From JBNKDD01 sp050288085 (GTDB lineage: Bacteria; Chloroflexota; Anaerolineae; Aggregatilineales; UBA3940), in assembly GCA_050288085.1 (NCBI GenBank), contig JBNKDD010000125.1:1-15665 (forward strand): 15,665 nucleotides of DNA, in the 5' to 3' direction. Below, piece by piece: positions 1 through 7,236 of the stretch (position 1 is its first letter; each line of letters begins with the position of its first letter). Made by a program: the position numbers and the translations under genes. The notes under the pieces were generated by a model. That model saw only the letters and a program-made list of their open reading frames with translations, was not told the origin of the DNA and made no database searches.

Positions 1-514
1 CCGGAGCCGTCACGAGGTTGCCGTCAACGTGAGCCTGATCAACCGGCACGCTCACGAATGTCCCCCCGGCGGTGGTCACATCCGGGCCGACGGCGGGATA
101 GGCGGTTGCGCTCTTACCTTGCAATGCTCCTGCCGCTGCGAGTAACTGCGGGCCGTGACAGATGGCCGCAATCGGTTTATTTGTGTCGGCAAAGTGGCAG
201 GTCATCGCGATGACCTTGTCGTTCAGGCGGATGTATTCCGGGGCACGCCCACCGGGGATCACCAACGCGTCATGCTCCTCGACCTTCACCTCGTCGAAGC
301 TGGCATTCAACGCGAAGTTATGGCCTCGCTTCTCACTGTAGGTCTGATCGCCCTCGAAATCGTGGATAGCAGTCGCGACCGTATCGCCCGCGGCCTTATC
401 AGGGCATACCGCGTGAACCGTATGCCCCACCATCTGAAGCGCCTGGAAAGGCACCATCACCTCATAATCCTCAACAAAATCGCCAACGAGCATCAAGATC
501 TTTTTTGCGGCCAT
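1..514 (-). CDS. DJ-1/PfpI family protein (3' end cut by window edge)
   Basis: The reading frame runs leftward from an ATG at 514 and stays open to the window edge, giving 171 residues of a family usually about 180-200 long. Visible motifs: a Rossmann-like start (KKILMLVGDFVEDYE) with the conserved acidic residue at E15, the strand-turn LVIPGGRAPEY (about 84-94), and the nucleophile elbow AICHGPQLL with C119 followed by H120, as in PfpI/YhbO-type proteins. The start is supported by AAAGGAG on the minus strand (plus 524-530), 9 nt upstream. Family members act as cytosolic stress proteins, proteases, glyoxalase-like enzymes or deglycases; which one applies here cannot be told from sequence. It is divergent from the LRR operon. 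Family assignment is secure; substrate is unknown. Confidence 0.93.
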   Translation of the reverse strand, partial: MAAKKILMLVGDFVEDYEVMVPFQALQMVGHTVHAVCPDKAAGDTVATAIHDFEGDQTYSEKRGHNFALNASFDEVKVEEHDALVIPGGRAPEYIRLNDKVIAMTCHFADTNKPIAAICHGPQLLAAAGALQGKSATAYPAVGPDVTTAGGTFVSVPVDQAHVDGNLVTAP

Positions 515-548
515 TTCTTTTGACTCCTTTATGGCTGAATCTGAACAC

Positions 549-579
549 ACAATACGTATGCCTGGCATACGCATAACAA
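549..579 (-). promoter_or_regulatory. Candidate promoter with palindromic operator for the DJ-1 gene
   Basis: On the minus strand a TTGTTA (-35-like, plus 574-579) and a TATTGT (-10-like, plus 549-554) are separated by 19 bp. The spacer contains a perfect 17-bp palindrome, CGTATGCC-t-GGCATACG on the plus strand (555-571), almost centred between the two boxes. A long spacer with a centred dyad is the arrangement seen at MerR-family promoters. The hexamers match the consensus only partly, so the promoter is inferred; the palindrome is directly visible. Confidence 0.5.
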
Positions 580-803
580 CCAGAAATGCTGCCGGGTTAG
601 TTTATTTTTGAGGTGTTTGAATCGGTGAAGCTGTGGTGATTGGTCTGATGTCTGTGGTATCTGGTAACCCCACCAATATGGTACGCCAAAAGTGTTAAAA
701 ATGCATTAAAGCTAACCAGCCGTGAATGCCTCCCCCACGCATTCTCAACGCCTCCACAACGATCTCCTCGCCGCTCTAGAAATCAGAGTAAACTGAATGG
801 GCT
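580..803. other. Non-coding leader between DJ-1 gene and LRR operon
   Basis: About 220 bases without a convincing open reading frame on either strand. It must contain the promoter of the LRR operon, but I see no hexamer pair good enough to name. Three TGGTA words (655, 662, 679) occur near one another; spacing is irregular and no function is claimed. A polypyrimidine-rich stretch lies at about 728-775, before the strong Shine-Dalgarno of the first LRR gene. Confidence 0.5.
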
Positions 804-809
804 AGGAGG
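804..809 (+). promoter_or_regulatory. Shine-Dalgarno deciding the LRR1 start
   Basis: AGGAGG lies 5 nt before the ATG at 815. A longer frame beginning with GTG at 809 would place its start codon inside this site, so ATG 815 is chosen. The downstream paralogue at 2902 also begins MQKRLFQ, matching this choice. Confidence 0.8.
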
Positions 810-814
810 TGAGA

Positions 815-1852
815 ATGCAAAAGCGACTATTCCAACATACATTGATCATAACCGTGCTGCTAACGCTCACCGGCTGCGTGTCGATCCAGGTGCAGGTGTC
901 GAGCTGCCAGCAGATGTTGTCGAATACCTTCTCGGCTCAAGATCGTATTCCTCGAAATGAGCGTCGGGTCTTGATGACCCTGGAGCAGATGTCACAGTCT
1001 GGAATTGCCCCGGTTACAACCGGGACATTTCCCTGTAATTATGTAGAATCACCCTGCCTATGGTATGGGGTGACCTGTGCATCTGGGCATGTCACACAGC
1101 TTGATTTGAGTTACCAAGATCTCAGTGGCGAGATACCGGCAGAGTTAGAAAACCTCACTCAACTCCAGGGACTGTCTCTTCTTGATAATCAGTTGAGCGG
1201 AGAGATACCGGCTGAACTGGGGAATTTAGCACAACTTCAATGGCTGGTTCTCGAAGGTAATCAGTTAAGCGGGGAGATACCCGCTGAATTGGGCAATCTA
1301 TCGCAGCTCCAAAGTTTAACGCTTGCGGGCAATCAGTTAAGCGGGGAAATACCTCTGGAACTGGAGAACCTCACTGAACTTAGAGTACTATCACTATCTA
1401 ATAACCAGTTGACCGGGGAGATTCCATCGGGGCTGGGAAACCTCTCCCAACTTATTGACCTGCATCTTGATGGCAATCAACTGAGTGGAGAAATCCCGCC
1501 TGAACTGGACAGCCTTTCTCTGCTTTGGGGGCTTTATCTCGATAACAATCAATTGAGTGGGGAGATACCTGCTGAGTTGGGCAACCTGTCGCAGCTTCGG
1601 GAACTGCGTCTTCATGAGAACCAATTGAGTGGGAATGTCCCTGCCGAATTAGGGAACTTATCCTTGCTTCAGGAACTATCGATTGCTAGCAATCAGTTAA
1701 GCGGGGCATTGCCTCAACAATTGACCGATCTTCCGGTTGCCGTATTCCTCATTAACTATAACGGGCTTTGTGTTCCGAAAACCGCTGAGTTTGAAGCCTG
1801 GATTTCAGGCATTGGTACGAGCGATTTCGATGAAATACTCTACTGCGAATAG
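815..1852 (+). CDS. LRR lipoprotein 1 (9 leucine-rich repeats)
   Basis: A predicted secreted lipoprotein of 345 residues. Residues 1-20 form a signal peptide with lipobox LTGC, the lipidated cysteine being C21. An N-terminal cap follows (about 31-90) with cysteines C74, C81 and C88 in a PC-x6-C-x-W-x-GVTC pattern, close to the plant LRR N-cap. From GHVT (91) run one 23-residue and eight 24-residue repeats to about 305, of the plant-specific type LxxLxLxxNxLSGxIPxEL. The last 40 residues are a C-cap with LCVPKTAEFEAW and the terminal YCE. LRR folds bind proteins or glycans, so a surface recognition or adhesion role is inferred; the ligand is unknown. It is first of four tandem paralogues, the next starting 3 to 9 nt after its stop. 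Confidence 0.92.
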   Translation: MQKRLFQHTLIITVLLTLTGCVSIQVQVSSCQQMLSNTFSAQDRIPRNERRVLMTLEQMSQSGIAPVTTGTFPCNYVESPCLWYGVTCASGHVTQLDLSYQDLSGEIPAELENLTQLQGLSLLDNQLSGEIPAELGNLAQLQWLVLEGNQLSGEIPAELGNLSQLQSLTLAGNQLSGEIPLELENLTELRVLSLSNNQLTGEIPSGLGNLSQLIDLHLDGNQLSGEIPPELDSLSLLWGLYLDNNQLSGEIPAELGNLSQLRELRLHENQLSGNVPAELGNLSLLQELSIASNQLSGALPQQLTDLPVAVFLINYNGLCVPKTAEFEAWISGIGTSDFDEILYCE

Positions 1853-1861
1853 AGGATGAGG

Positions 1862-2893
1862 ATGCGGACACGACTATTCAACCATGCACTGATCCTGCTG
1901 GTGACGCTCACCGGCTGTGCATCAATTCAGACACGGGCGTCGAGCTGCCAGACGCTCTGGGTGAATACTTTTTCGGCCAACAACCGGATTCCTCGGCAGG
2001 AACGTCAGGCATTATTAGCGCTTGATGCAGCGACAAGCGGGGGGATCGCTCCGGCAGCATCAGGGTTGTGGCCCTGTAGGAATGTTCTGCATCCCTGTCA
2101 ATGGAGCGGCGTAACGTGTACGTTGGGGCATGTCACTGCAATTCATTTTTCCGGTGATGGCCTCACCGGAGAAATACCTCCAGAACTGGAAAACTTATCT
2201 CAACTTCAGTGGTTAAATCTTGAGCTCAATTACTTGAGCGGGCCGATTCCTCCAGAGCTGGGTAACCTCTCCCAGCTTACATTGCTATCTCTTGGGAATA
2301 ATCAACTGAGCGGGCCGATCCCCCCGGAGTTAGGGAACCTTTCCCAGTTAAATGATCTATTGCTTGCCAGGAATCACTTAACAGGAGAAATTCCCCCAGA
2401 GCTTGGTAGTCTGTCGCAGCTTGAGCACTTATGCCTCTATGACAATCAGTTAACCGGGCAGCTCCCTCCGGAGTTGGGTAACCTGTTGCAGGTGGTCGAG
2501 ATAAGGCTCTCTGAAAACCAGCTGAGTGGGCAAATACCCCCAGAATTAGGCAAGCTTTCCAACCTTAAGCAACTGCAACTTAATAGAAACCAATTGAGTG
2601 GAGAGATCCCGCCAGAGTTGGGCAATCTGTCTCAACTCGATTGGTTGAATCTTGCTGGTAATCAATTAAGCGGCGAAATCCCTCCGGAGTTGGGCAATAT
2701 GCCGGAGCTACAGGAGTTATTGCTGGCTGACAATCAGTTGAGCGGACCTATACCTCTTAAGATTGCCAAGCAGCCGGTTTGCTCGTTCTCTCTTGCCAAT
2801 ACAGATCTCTGTGTTCGACCAACTGCTGAGTTTGAGGAATGGCTGATTAGTATTCTATATCGTGATTTTGACGAAGTGCCCTACTGCGAATAA
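1862..2893 (+). CDS. LRR lipoprotein 2 (9 leucine-rich repeats)
   Basis: A second secreted LRR lipoprotein, 343 residues from ATG 1862. An in-frame ATG two codons earlier (1856) is also possible; 1862 is preferred because the purine run GAGGATGAGG lies just before it and the protein then starts like its paralogues. Lipobox LTGC has C19. N-cap cysteines are C72, C79 and C86 (PC-HPC-W-GVTC). Repeats run from 89 to about 303: one of 23 and eight of 24 residues, with PPELGN dominating the convex half. The 40-residue C-cap carries LCVRPTAEFEEW and ends YCE. Its N-cap DNA (1929-2009) is nearly identical to gene 4. It is almost certainly co-transcribed with its neighbours, given gaps below 15 nt. 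Ligand unknown. Confidence 0.92.
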   Translation: MRTRLFNHALILLVTLTGCASIQTRASSCQTLWVNTFSANNRIPRQERQALLALDAATSGGIAPAASGLWPCRNVLHPCQWSGVTCTLGHVTAIHFSGDGLTGEIPPELENLSQLQWLNLELNYLSGPIPPELGNLSQLTLLSLGNNQLSGPIPPELGNLSQLNDLLLARNHLTGEIPPELGSLSQLEHLCLYDNQLTGQLPPELGNLLQVVEIRLSENQLSGQIPPELGKLSNLKQLQLNRNQLSGEIPPELGNLSQLDWLNLAGNQLSGEIPPELGNMPELQELLLADNQLSGPIPLKIAKQPVCSFSLANTDLCVRPTAEFEEWLISILYRDFDEVPYCE

Positions 2894-2901
2894 GGGTTAT
2901 T

Positions 2902-3573
2902 ATGCAAAAGCGATTGTTCCAACCTGCACTGATCATAATCGTGCTGGTGATGCTCACCGGCTGTGCGTCGATCAAGACACGGGCGTCAAGCTGCCAACAG
3001 ATGCTTGCGAATCGTAACGAGCTTCCCCGGAAAGAGCGTCTGGTATTGATGACCCTGGATCAGATGGCCCAGGGCGGACTTGCTCCACCGGCTGCGGGGC
3101 AGTTTCCGTGCAAATATGTGCCGACACCCTGCGCATGGAATGCGGTTCTCTGCGATCCGACTGGTCATGTGGCCATGCTTACCATGCATAATGACATCCT
3201 GGATGGAGAAATACCACCGGAGTTAGGCAGCCTCTCCCAATTGGTGAGACTCGACCTTTCAGCCAGCCAGTTGAGCGGCGAGATACCCACCGAGCTGGGC
3301 AGCCTATTGCAGTTGGGGTCGCTTAATCTGGCTGACAATCAATTAACTGGGCCGATCCCCCCGGAGTTGGGTGAGCTGTCTAAACTCAGTGAGCTGAGTC
3401 TTGAGGGTAATCAGTTGAGTGGCTCGCTGCCCCCAGAGCTGATTAACCTGTCACAGCTCCAATATGTGTTTCTTGCCAACAATACTCTCTGTATTCCGCG
3501 CACCGCCGAGTTCGAAGCGTGGATGGCGGACATTGAGTACAATGACTTTGACCAGGTGCCCTATTGCGAATAG
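2902..3573 (+). CDS. LRR lipoprotein 3, short form (4 repeats)
   Basis: The shortest paralogue, 223 residues. Signal peptide and lipobox LTGC (C21) are nearly identical to gene 4. The cap region is 5 residues shorter than in its paralogues: the segment around SANNRIPR is reduced to ANRNELPR. Cysteines C70, C77 and C84 are kept, but the motif drifts to CAWNAVLC instead of C-W-GVTC. Only one 23-residue and three 24-residue repeats follow (88 to about 182), then a C-cap with LCIPRTAEFEAW and terminal YCE. The frame is intact with both caps, so it looks like a contracted but functional gene, not a fragment. A weak TAAGGG (2891-2896) overlaps the previous stop and serves as ribosome binding site, suggesting translational coupling. 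Confidence 0.9.
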   Translation: MQKRLFQPALIIIVLVMLTGCASIKTRASSCQQMLANRNELPRKERLVLMTLDQMAQGGLAPPAAGQFPCKYVPTPCAWNAVLCDPTGHVAMLTMHNDILDGEIPPELGSLSQLVRLDLSASQLSGEIPTELGSLLQLGSLNLADNQLTGPIPPELGELSKLSELSLEGNQLSGSLPPELINLSQLQYVFLANNTLCIPRTAEFEAWMADIEYNDFDQVPYCE

Positions 3574-3587
3574 GGGAAGGGGCTGGG

Positions 3588-4985
3588 ATGAAGAGACGAA
3601 TGTTCCAACCTGCACTGATCATAATCGTGCTGGTGATGCTCACCGGCTGTGCATCGATCAAGACACGGGCGTCGAGCTGCCAGACGCTCTGGGTGAATAC
3701 TTTTTCGGCCAACAACCGGATTCCTCGGCAAGAACGTCAGGTGTTGATGACTCTGGATGAAATGGCGCAGGATGGGCTTGCCCCGGCAGCAACGGGAGCA
3801 TGGCCGTGCAAAAGTGTACCGCCGCCCTGTCAGTGGTACAAGGTAACTTGCACGTCCGGGCATGTCACGGAGTTTGATTTCGCCCAGAAAAAACTCACCG
3901 GTATGATGCCTTTGGAACTGGAAAATTTCTCTGAGCTTCAGGCATTAGTTCTTTGGGACAATTCGTTAAGCGGAGAAGTACCCGCTGGGATGGGCAGCTT
4001 GTCTCAGTTGAGGATGCTAATACTTGACAGAAATCAATTGAGCGGAGCGATACCCCCGGAGTTGGGCAATCTGTCTCAACTTGAACGATTGTCTCTTTCG
4101 GAAAATCAACTAAGTGGAGAGATACCTGCCGGGTTGGGAGGATTACCCAAATTAGGGATTCTGCATCTTCAATACAATCAATTGACTGGGGAGATACCTG
4201 CCGAGTTAAGCCAACTGTCTCAGTTAAAGGAGCTTCGGCTTGACAGTAATCAATTGACCGGGGAGATACCTCCTGAATTGGGCAGCCTCTCTCAGTTATA
4301 TGACCTCCACCTTGATAACAACCAATTGAGTGGAGCGATACCCCCGGAGTTGGGTGACCTGTCATGGCTTTTAGGGCTGTATCTGTCAGATAACCAATTG
4401 AGTGGAGGCATACCCTCAGAGTTGGGTAACCTGTTATGGCTTATAAGGCTGGATTTGTCCAACAACCGATTGAGTGGAGAAATACCATCTGATTTAGGGA
4501 ATCCATCTCAATTAGAGCAATTGCAACTGGGTGGCAATCAGTTGAGTGGGGAGATACCTGCCGAATTAGGGAACCTGACACAGTTGCAATGGTTCATGCT
4601 GGATAACAATCAATTGGATGGAGAAATACCCGGTGAATTGGGAAATCTGGCTCTAGTGACAAGATTAAATCTGTCCAACAACCGGTTCAGCGGCGAGATT
4701 CCTCCAGAACTGGGGAGCCTTTTTCGGCTTCAAGTACTAGATCTGAGTAATAACCGGTTAACCGGGGAAATCCCTCCGGAGTTGGGAAACCTATCCCGAC
4801 TTGAGGAACTGTATCTTTCCGGCAATCAATTGAGGGGACCTTTACCACATACTATGACCGGCCTGCCTGTTTACAAATTATATCTTTCCGATACCGAACT
4901 TTGTATCCCGAAAACCGCCGAGTTTGAAGCGTGGATTTCGGCAATTCCATATCGTGATTTTGAGGATGTCCCTTACTGCGAATAG
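3588..4985 (+). CDS. LRR lipoprotein 4, long form (14 repeats)
   Basis: The longest paralogue, 465 residues from ATG 3588. A TTG 24 nt upstream opens the frame but lies inside the end of gene 3 and would add MRIGEGAG before the signal peptide; ATG 3588 is preceded by the purine-rich GAAGGGG (3576-3582). Lipobox LTGC gives C21; N-cap cysteines are C74, C81 and C88. One 23-residue and thirteen 24-residue repeats occupy 91-425, then a 40-residue C-cap with LCIPKTAEFEAW and YCE. The 5' end is mosaic: 3601-3673 matches gene 3 with one mismatch and 3661-3741 matches gene 2 with one mismatch. It is the last gene of the operon and faces a convergent gene 20 bp away. A surface binding role is inferred. 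Confidence 0.92.
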   Translation: MKRRMFQPALIIIVLVMLTGCASIKTRASSCQTLWVNTFSANNRIPRQERQVLMTLDEMAQDGLAPAATGAWPCKSVPPPCQWYKVTCTSGHVTEFDFAQKKLTGMMPLELENFSELQALVLWDNSLSGEVPAGMGSLSQLRMLILDRNQLSGAIPPELGNLSQLERLSLSENQLSGEIPAGLGGLPKLGILHLQYNQLTGEIPAELSQLSQLKELRLDSNQLTGEIPPELGSLSQLYDLHLDNNQLSGAIPPELGDLSWLLGLYLSDNQLSGGIPSELGNLLWLIRLDLSNNRLSGEIPSDLGNPSQLEQLQLGGNQLSGEIPAELGNLTQLQWFMLDNNQLDGEIPGELGNLALVTRLNLSNNRFSGEIPPELGSLFRLQVLDLSNNRLTGEIPPELGNLSRLEELYLSGNQLRGPLPHTMTGLPVYKLYLSDTELCIPKTAEFEAWISAIPYRDFEDVPYCE

Positions 4986-5005
4986 ACAGCCATGAACCCA
5001 ACCCG

Positions 5006-5476
5006 CTAACGCGAATTGTAGAAATCATCCAGATTTCTCTTGCGGCGCTCTTCCCGGTCGGCGGCAGTATGGCGGACGATATCCCCGAACCACAGTAGCT
5101 TGATCGTCGCAAATACGATCACCCCCCACGCTATAAACAAAATCACCATGAATTGAGTCAGGGCCACCCCGTTGATCCCTCCGATCAGCACCAACAGCAT
5201 CGCGTAAAAACCGGGCGGGCGTTCCGGCCCATACCGTGATTGCTGGATCAGGTGCACAGTCAGACCGCCGCTCAACACAATAATCAGCGCAAGCGTTATC
5301 AAGCTGAACCCGCCAATGACAACATCAGCCGGGGGCCAAACCAGAACCACCAGTGCAGCGATCCCCGTCAGCGCATAGCTGACCGCCGCCAGCAGATAGC
5401 GAATTCGCTCATGCTGCTGGCGAAGCAGGGATATGATCAGGGCCGCCAGCCAGGGCAGCACGTAGGTTATGGCCAT
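5006..5476 (-). CDS. Small membrane protein, antiporter/complex I subunit-like
   Basis: A 156-residue protein with four or five hydrophobic segments (about 3-18, 28-47, 53-76, 88-108, 109-130) and a charged C-terminal tail (REERRKRNLDD). The start ATG at 5476 is chosen because GGAGGGGA (plus 5481-5488) lies just upstream; a longer frame from 5512 would add 12 residues before this site. Residues 56-130 resemble the N-terminal region of NuoL/NuoM/MrpD antiporter subunits: a hydrophobic helix, a YGPERPPGFYAMLL-type linker, then a helix ending F-x-x-W. The family's key glutamate after that tryptophan is replaced by glycine (W117-G118), and the 14-helix body is missing. It could be a domesticated remnant or an unrelated small membrane protein. 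Function unknown. Confidence 0.75.
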   Translation of the reverse strand: MAITYVLPWLAALIISLLRQQHERIRYLLAAVSYALTGIAALVVLVWPPADVVIGGFSLITLALIIVLSGGLTVHLIQQSRYGPERPPGFYAMLLVLIGGINGVALTQFMVILFIAWGVIVFATIKLLWFGDIVRHTAADREERRKRNLDDFYNSR

Positions 5477-5495
5477 CTTATCCCCTCCAGAAATT

Positions 5496-5523
5496 TTGCC
5501 ATGATCGAGCACCCGTGTACACT
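5496..5523 (+). promoter_or_regulatory. Candidate promoter giving a leaderless glycosyltransferase mRNA
   Basis: TTGCCA (5496-5501) and TACACT (5518-5523) are 16 bp apart. The ATG at 5530 lies 6 nt after the -10-like box, where transcription would be expected to start, and no Shine-Dalgarno precedes it. A leaderless transcript is therefore inferred. The same geometry recurs before the gene at 9386. Confidence 0.45.
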
Positions 5524-5529
5524 ACTGTC

Positions 5530-7236
5530 ATGGTAACACAGATTTCAGATCGATGGCCTGCGTGGATCACCTGGGGTGTGGGCAGCATGATCGGTCTGGC
5601 CGCCATCGCCCTGACCGAATTCATCCCGTCGTTACAATGGTTGTGGTACGCTTTAGCCTTTGCCGGACTGCTGGCCTGGTTCTGGTGGCGTGGGGAATCC
5701 TGGTGGCGTGACGACCTGCCCGCCGATGCGCTGTTCGGAGCACCTCCGATATCAGCTCGCCGTACTGCCTTATTGATCCTGGCTATTTCGCTGGCGTTTC
5801 AATTGGGCCGCTGGCTGGCTGAAGATGGCGCGATCCGTGCCCGCACCGGTGATGACGACGAGAGCTATATTTTCCTGGCCTATCAGGTTTCAGGCTATTT
5901 CGACGCCCCACCGGTCTTTGCCTTGCGATCACCCGGCTGGCCGCTGATCATGGCCGGGTGGCTTAGCCTGTTCGGACACCGGGCGATCTGGTCGATTGCG
6001 CTGTATCACCGGCTGCTGCTGGCCGCTTTCCCCCCGATCCTCTACCTGATCCTGGCCCGCTTCATGCGTCGCCCCCCGGCAATCGCCGCCGCGCTGTTGA
6101 GTCTGGCGATGGAGTACAACGAGCTGATCGCCAACACCGGCCTGGGCGACCTGTCGTATGTGGCCGCCGGGTTGTTTGGCCTGTATGGTCTGATCAAGGC
6201 CCAGGAGTCGAAGCGTCCTTATGTCTGGATGCTGGGAGTCGGTGTCCTGTTCGCCATTCGAACAGCCATCCGCCTGACCGGTCTACCGGTTGCCCTTGCC
6301 GCTGCCCTGGCTTTGATCCTCGTTACTCGCAAACGCTGGCAGCAGCAGGCAGGACAGATCGCGGTTTTATTCGCGCCCATCGTTTTGGTTTTGCTGGGAA
6401 TCAGCGCCTATAATCAGGCCATCAGCGGGCACTTCACGCCCAGTTCCGGGGCCGGGATCACCTTCCTGACCCAGTACGTGCCCTTCATGCGTGAGACGCC
6501 CGATACCCCCGCCGTCCGTGAAGCCGCTGAGATTTTTCCCGAAGTCCCCCCGGAGCGCTTATTCGCCAGCTCCGGCCATCCCTGGATCGGGCAGTATCGC
6601 TACACCGCCAGCGGTCTCGGTGATCCCTTTGACTATGGCGACCTGACCAGCCGGGTCATGCGCGAGGTGATCCTGGCCTCTCCCGGTGAGTATCTGGTCC
6701 GCGCCGGGCAGGGAGCATTGATCATGATGCTCGACCCGCACCGCCACATTTTGCCCCAATCCTGGTATGTTTGGCCTGAGATCGATTATCCTGAAGCGTC
6801 GGTTGACCCGCCATCGCCGACCTGTAATCTGCAACTGGCTTTTGGTGCTGTGGTCAAAGAGGAGTGGTGCGGGCAATATGATCAGCTCCGTGCCTCGTTA
6901 GATTTTCAGCCGCCCTGGCTGGCCCGGTTTCCGGGCGTTCTGAAATCAGGTCTGGCATTGATCACCATTAGTTTGCCGTTTCGTTTGCGTCATTTGATGT
7001 GGCCGTTGTATGGTGGGGTGGGGGCCTTCGCCAGCCTGATCTATCTGATGACGCGACCGGATACGCGGCGCTTGTCCATCCTGTTGGCGCTGCCCTTGCT
7101 GGCTGAGTTCGCGTTGATCCTGTCGGTTACCAACGGCATCGAAACGCGCTATCTCTTTTATTTTCATCATACCTATCTGATAGCCACCTGGTTGACACTT
7201 TCTGTTTTTATTGGAGAGAGGCAGGCAAAACCATGA
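5530..7236 (+). CDS. GT-C family membrane glycosyltransferase (GT39/ArnT-like)
   Basis: A 568-residue polytopic membrane protein with about ten or more hydrophobic helices. After an N-terminal pair of helices (about 13-50) and a helix at 79-92, the first external loop carries the acidic motif TGDDDESYIFLAYQ (D108-E111), the place of the catalytic Asp/Glu in GT-C enzymes. Family members transfer sugars from polyprenyl-phosphate donors on the outer face of the membrane. The acceptor cannot be read from sequence. ATG 5530 is preferred over GTG 5515 because it sits directly downstream of a promoter-like pair. The stop overlaps the next gene's start (ATGA, 7233-7236), implying coupled translation. 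Divergent from the small membrane gene, 53 bp apart. Confidence 0.85.
   Translation: MVTQISDRWPAWITWGVGSMIGLAAIALTEFIPSLQWLWYALAFAGLLAWFWWRGESWWRDDLPADALFGAPPISARRTALLILAISLAFQLGRWLAEDGAIRARTGDDDESYIFLAYQVSGYFDAPPVFALRSPGWPLIMAGWLSLFGHRAIWSIALYHRLLLAAFPPILYLILARFMRRPPAIAAALLSLAMEYNELIANTGLGDLSYVAAGLFGLYGLIKAQESKRPYVWMLGVGVLFAIRTAIRLTGLPVALAAALALILVTRKRWQQQAGQIAVLFAPIVLVLLGISAYNQAISGHFTPSSGAGITFLTQYVPFMRETPDTPAVREAAEIFPEVPPERLFASSGHPWIGQYRYTASGLGDPFDYGDLTSRVMREVILASPGEYLVRAGQGALIMMLDPHRHILPQSWYVWPEIDYPEASVDPPSPTCNLQLAFGAVVKEEWCGQYDQLRASLDFQPPWLARFPGVLKSGLALITISLPFRLRHLMWPLYGGVGAFASLIYLMTRPDTRRLSILLALPLLAEFALILSVTNGIETRYLFYFHHTYLIATWLTLSVFIGERQAKP

Noticed and set aside
155..523. Plus-strand open frame of 122 codons at the left end
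   Set aside because: It lies opposite the DJ-1/PfpI gene, whose minus-strand translation contains the catalytic AICHGPQ motif and a good ribosome binding site.
655..683. Three TGGTA words as iterons or operator repeats
   Set aside because: Spacing is irregular (7 and 17 nt) and the word is only 5 bp; chance is a sufficient explanation.
3895..4365. Long minus-strand open frames within the LRR genes (also 1394-1624)
   Set aside because: They are antisense mirrors of the 72-bp coding repeats; their periodic peptide merely copies the LRR period, with no ribosome binding site or independent motif.
1100..4850. Regular 72-bp repeats considered as a CRISPR-like or satellite array
   Set aside because: The period is exactly 24 codons, the frame is kept, and the translation is a standard LRR unit; the repeats diverge at synonymous sites and lack unique spacers.
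5240..5536. Plus-strand 98-codon frame opposite the small membrane gene
   Set aside because: It is polar, low in complexity and antisense to a frame with clear membrane helices and a strong ribosome binding site.
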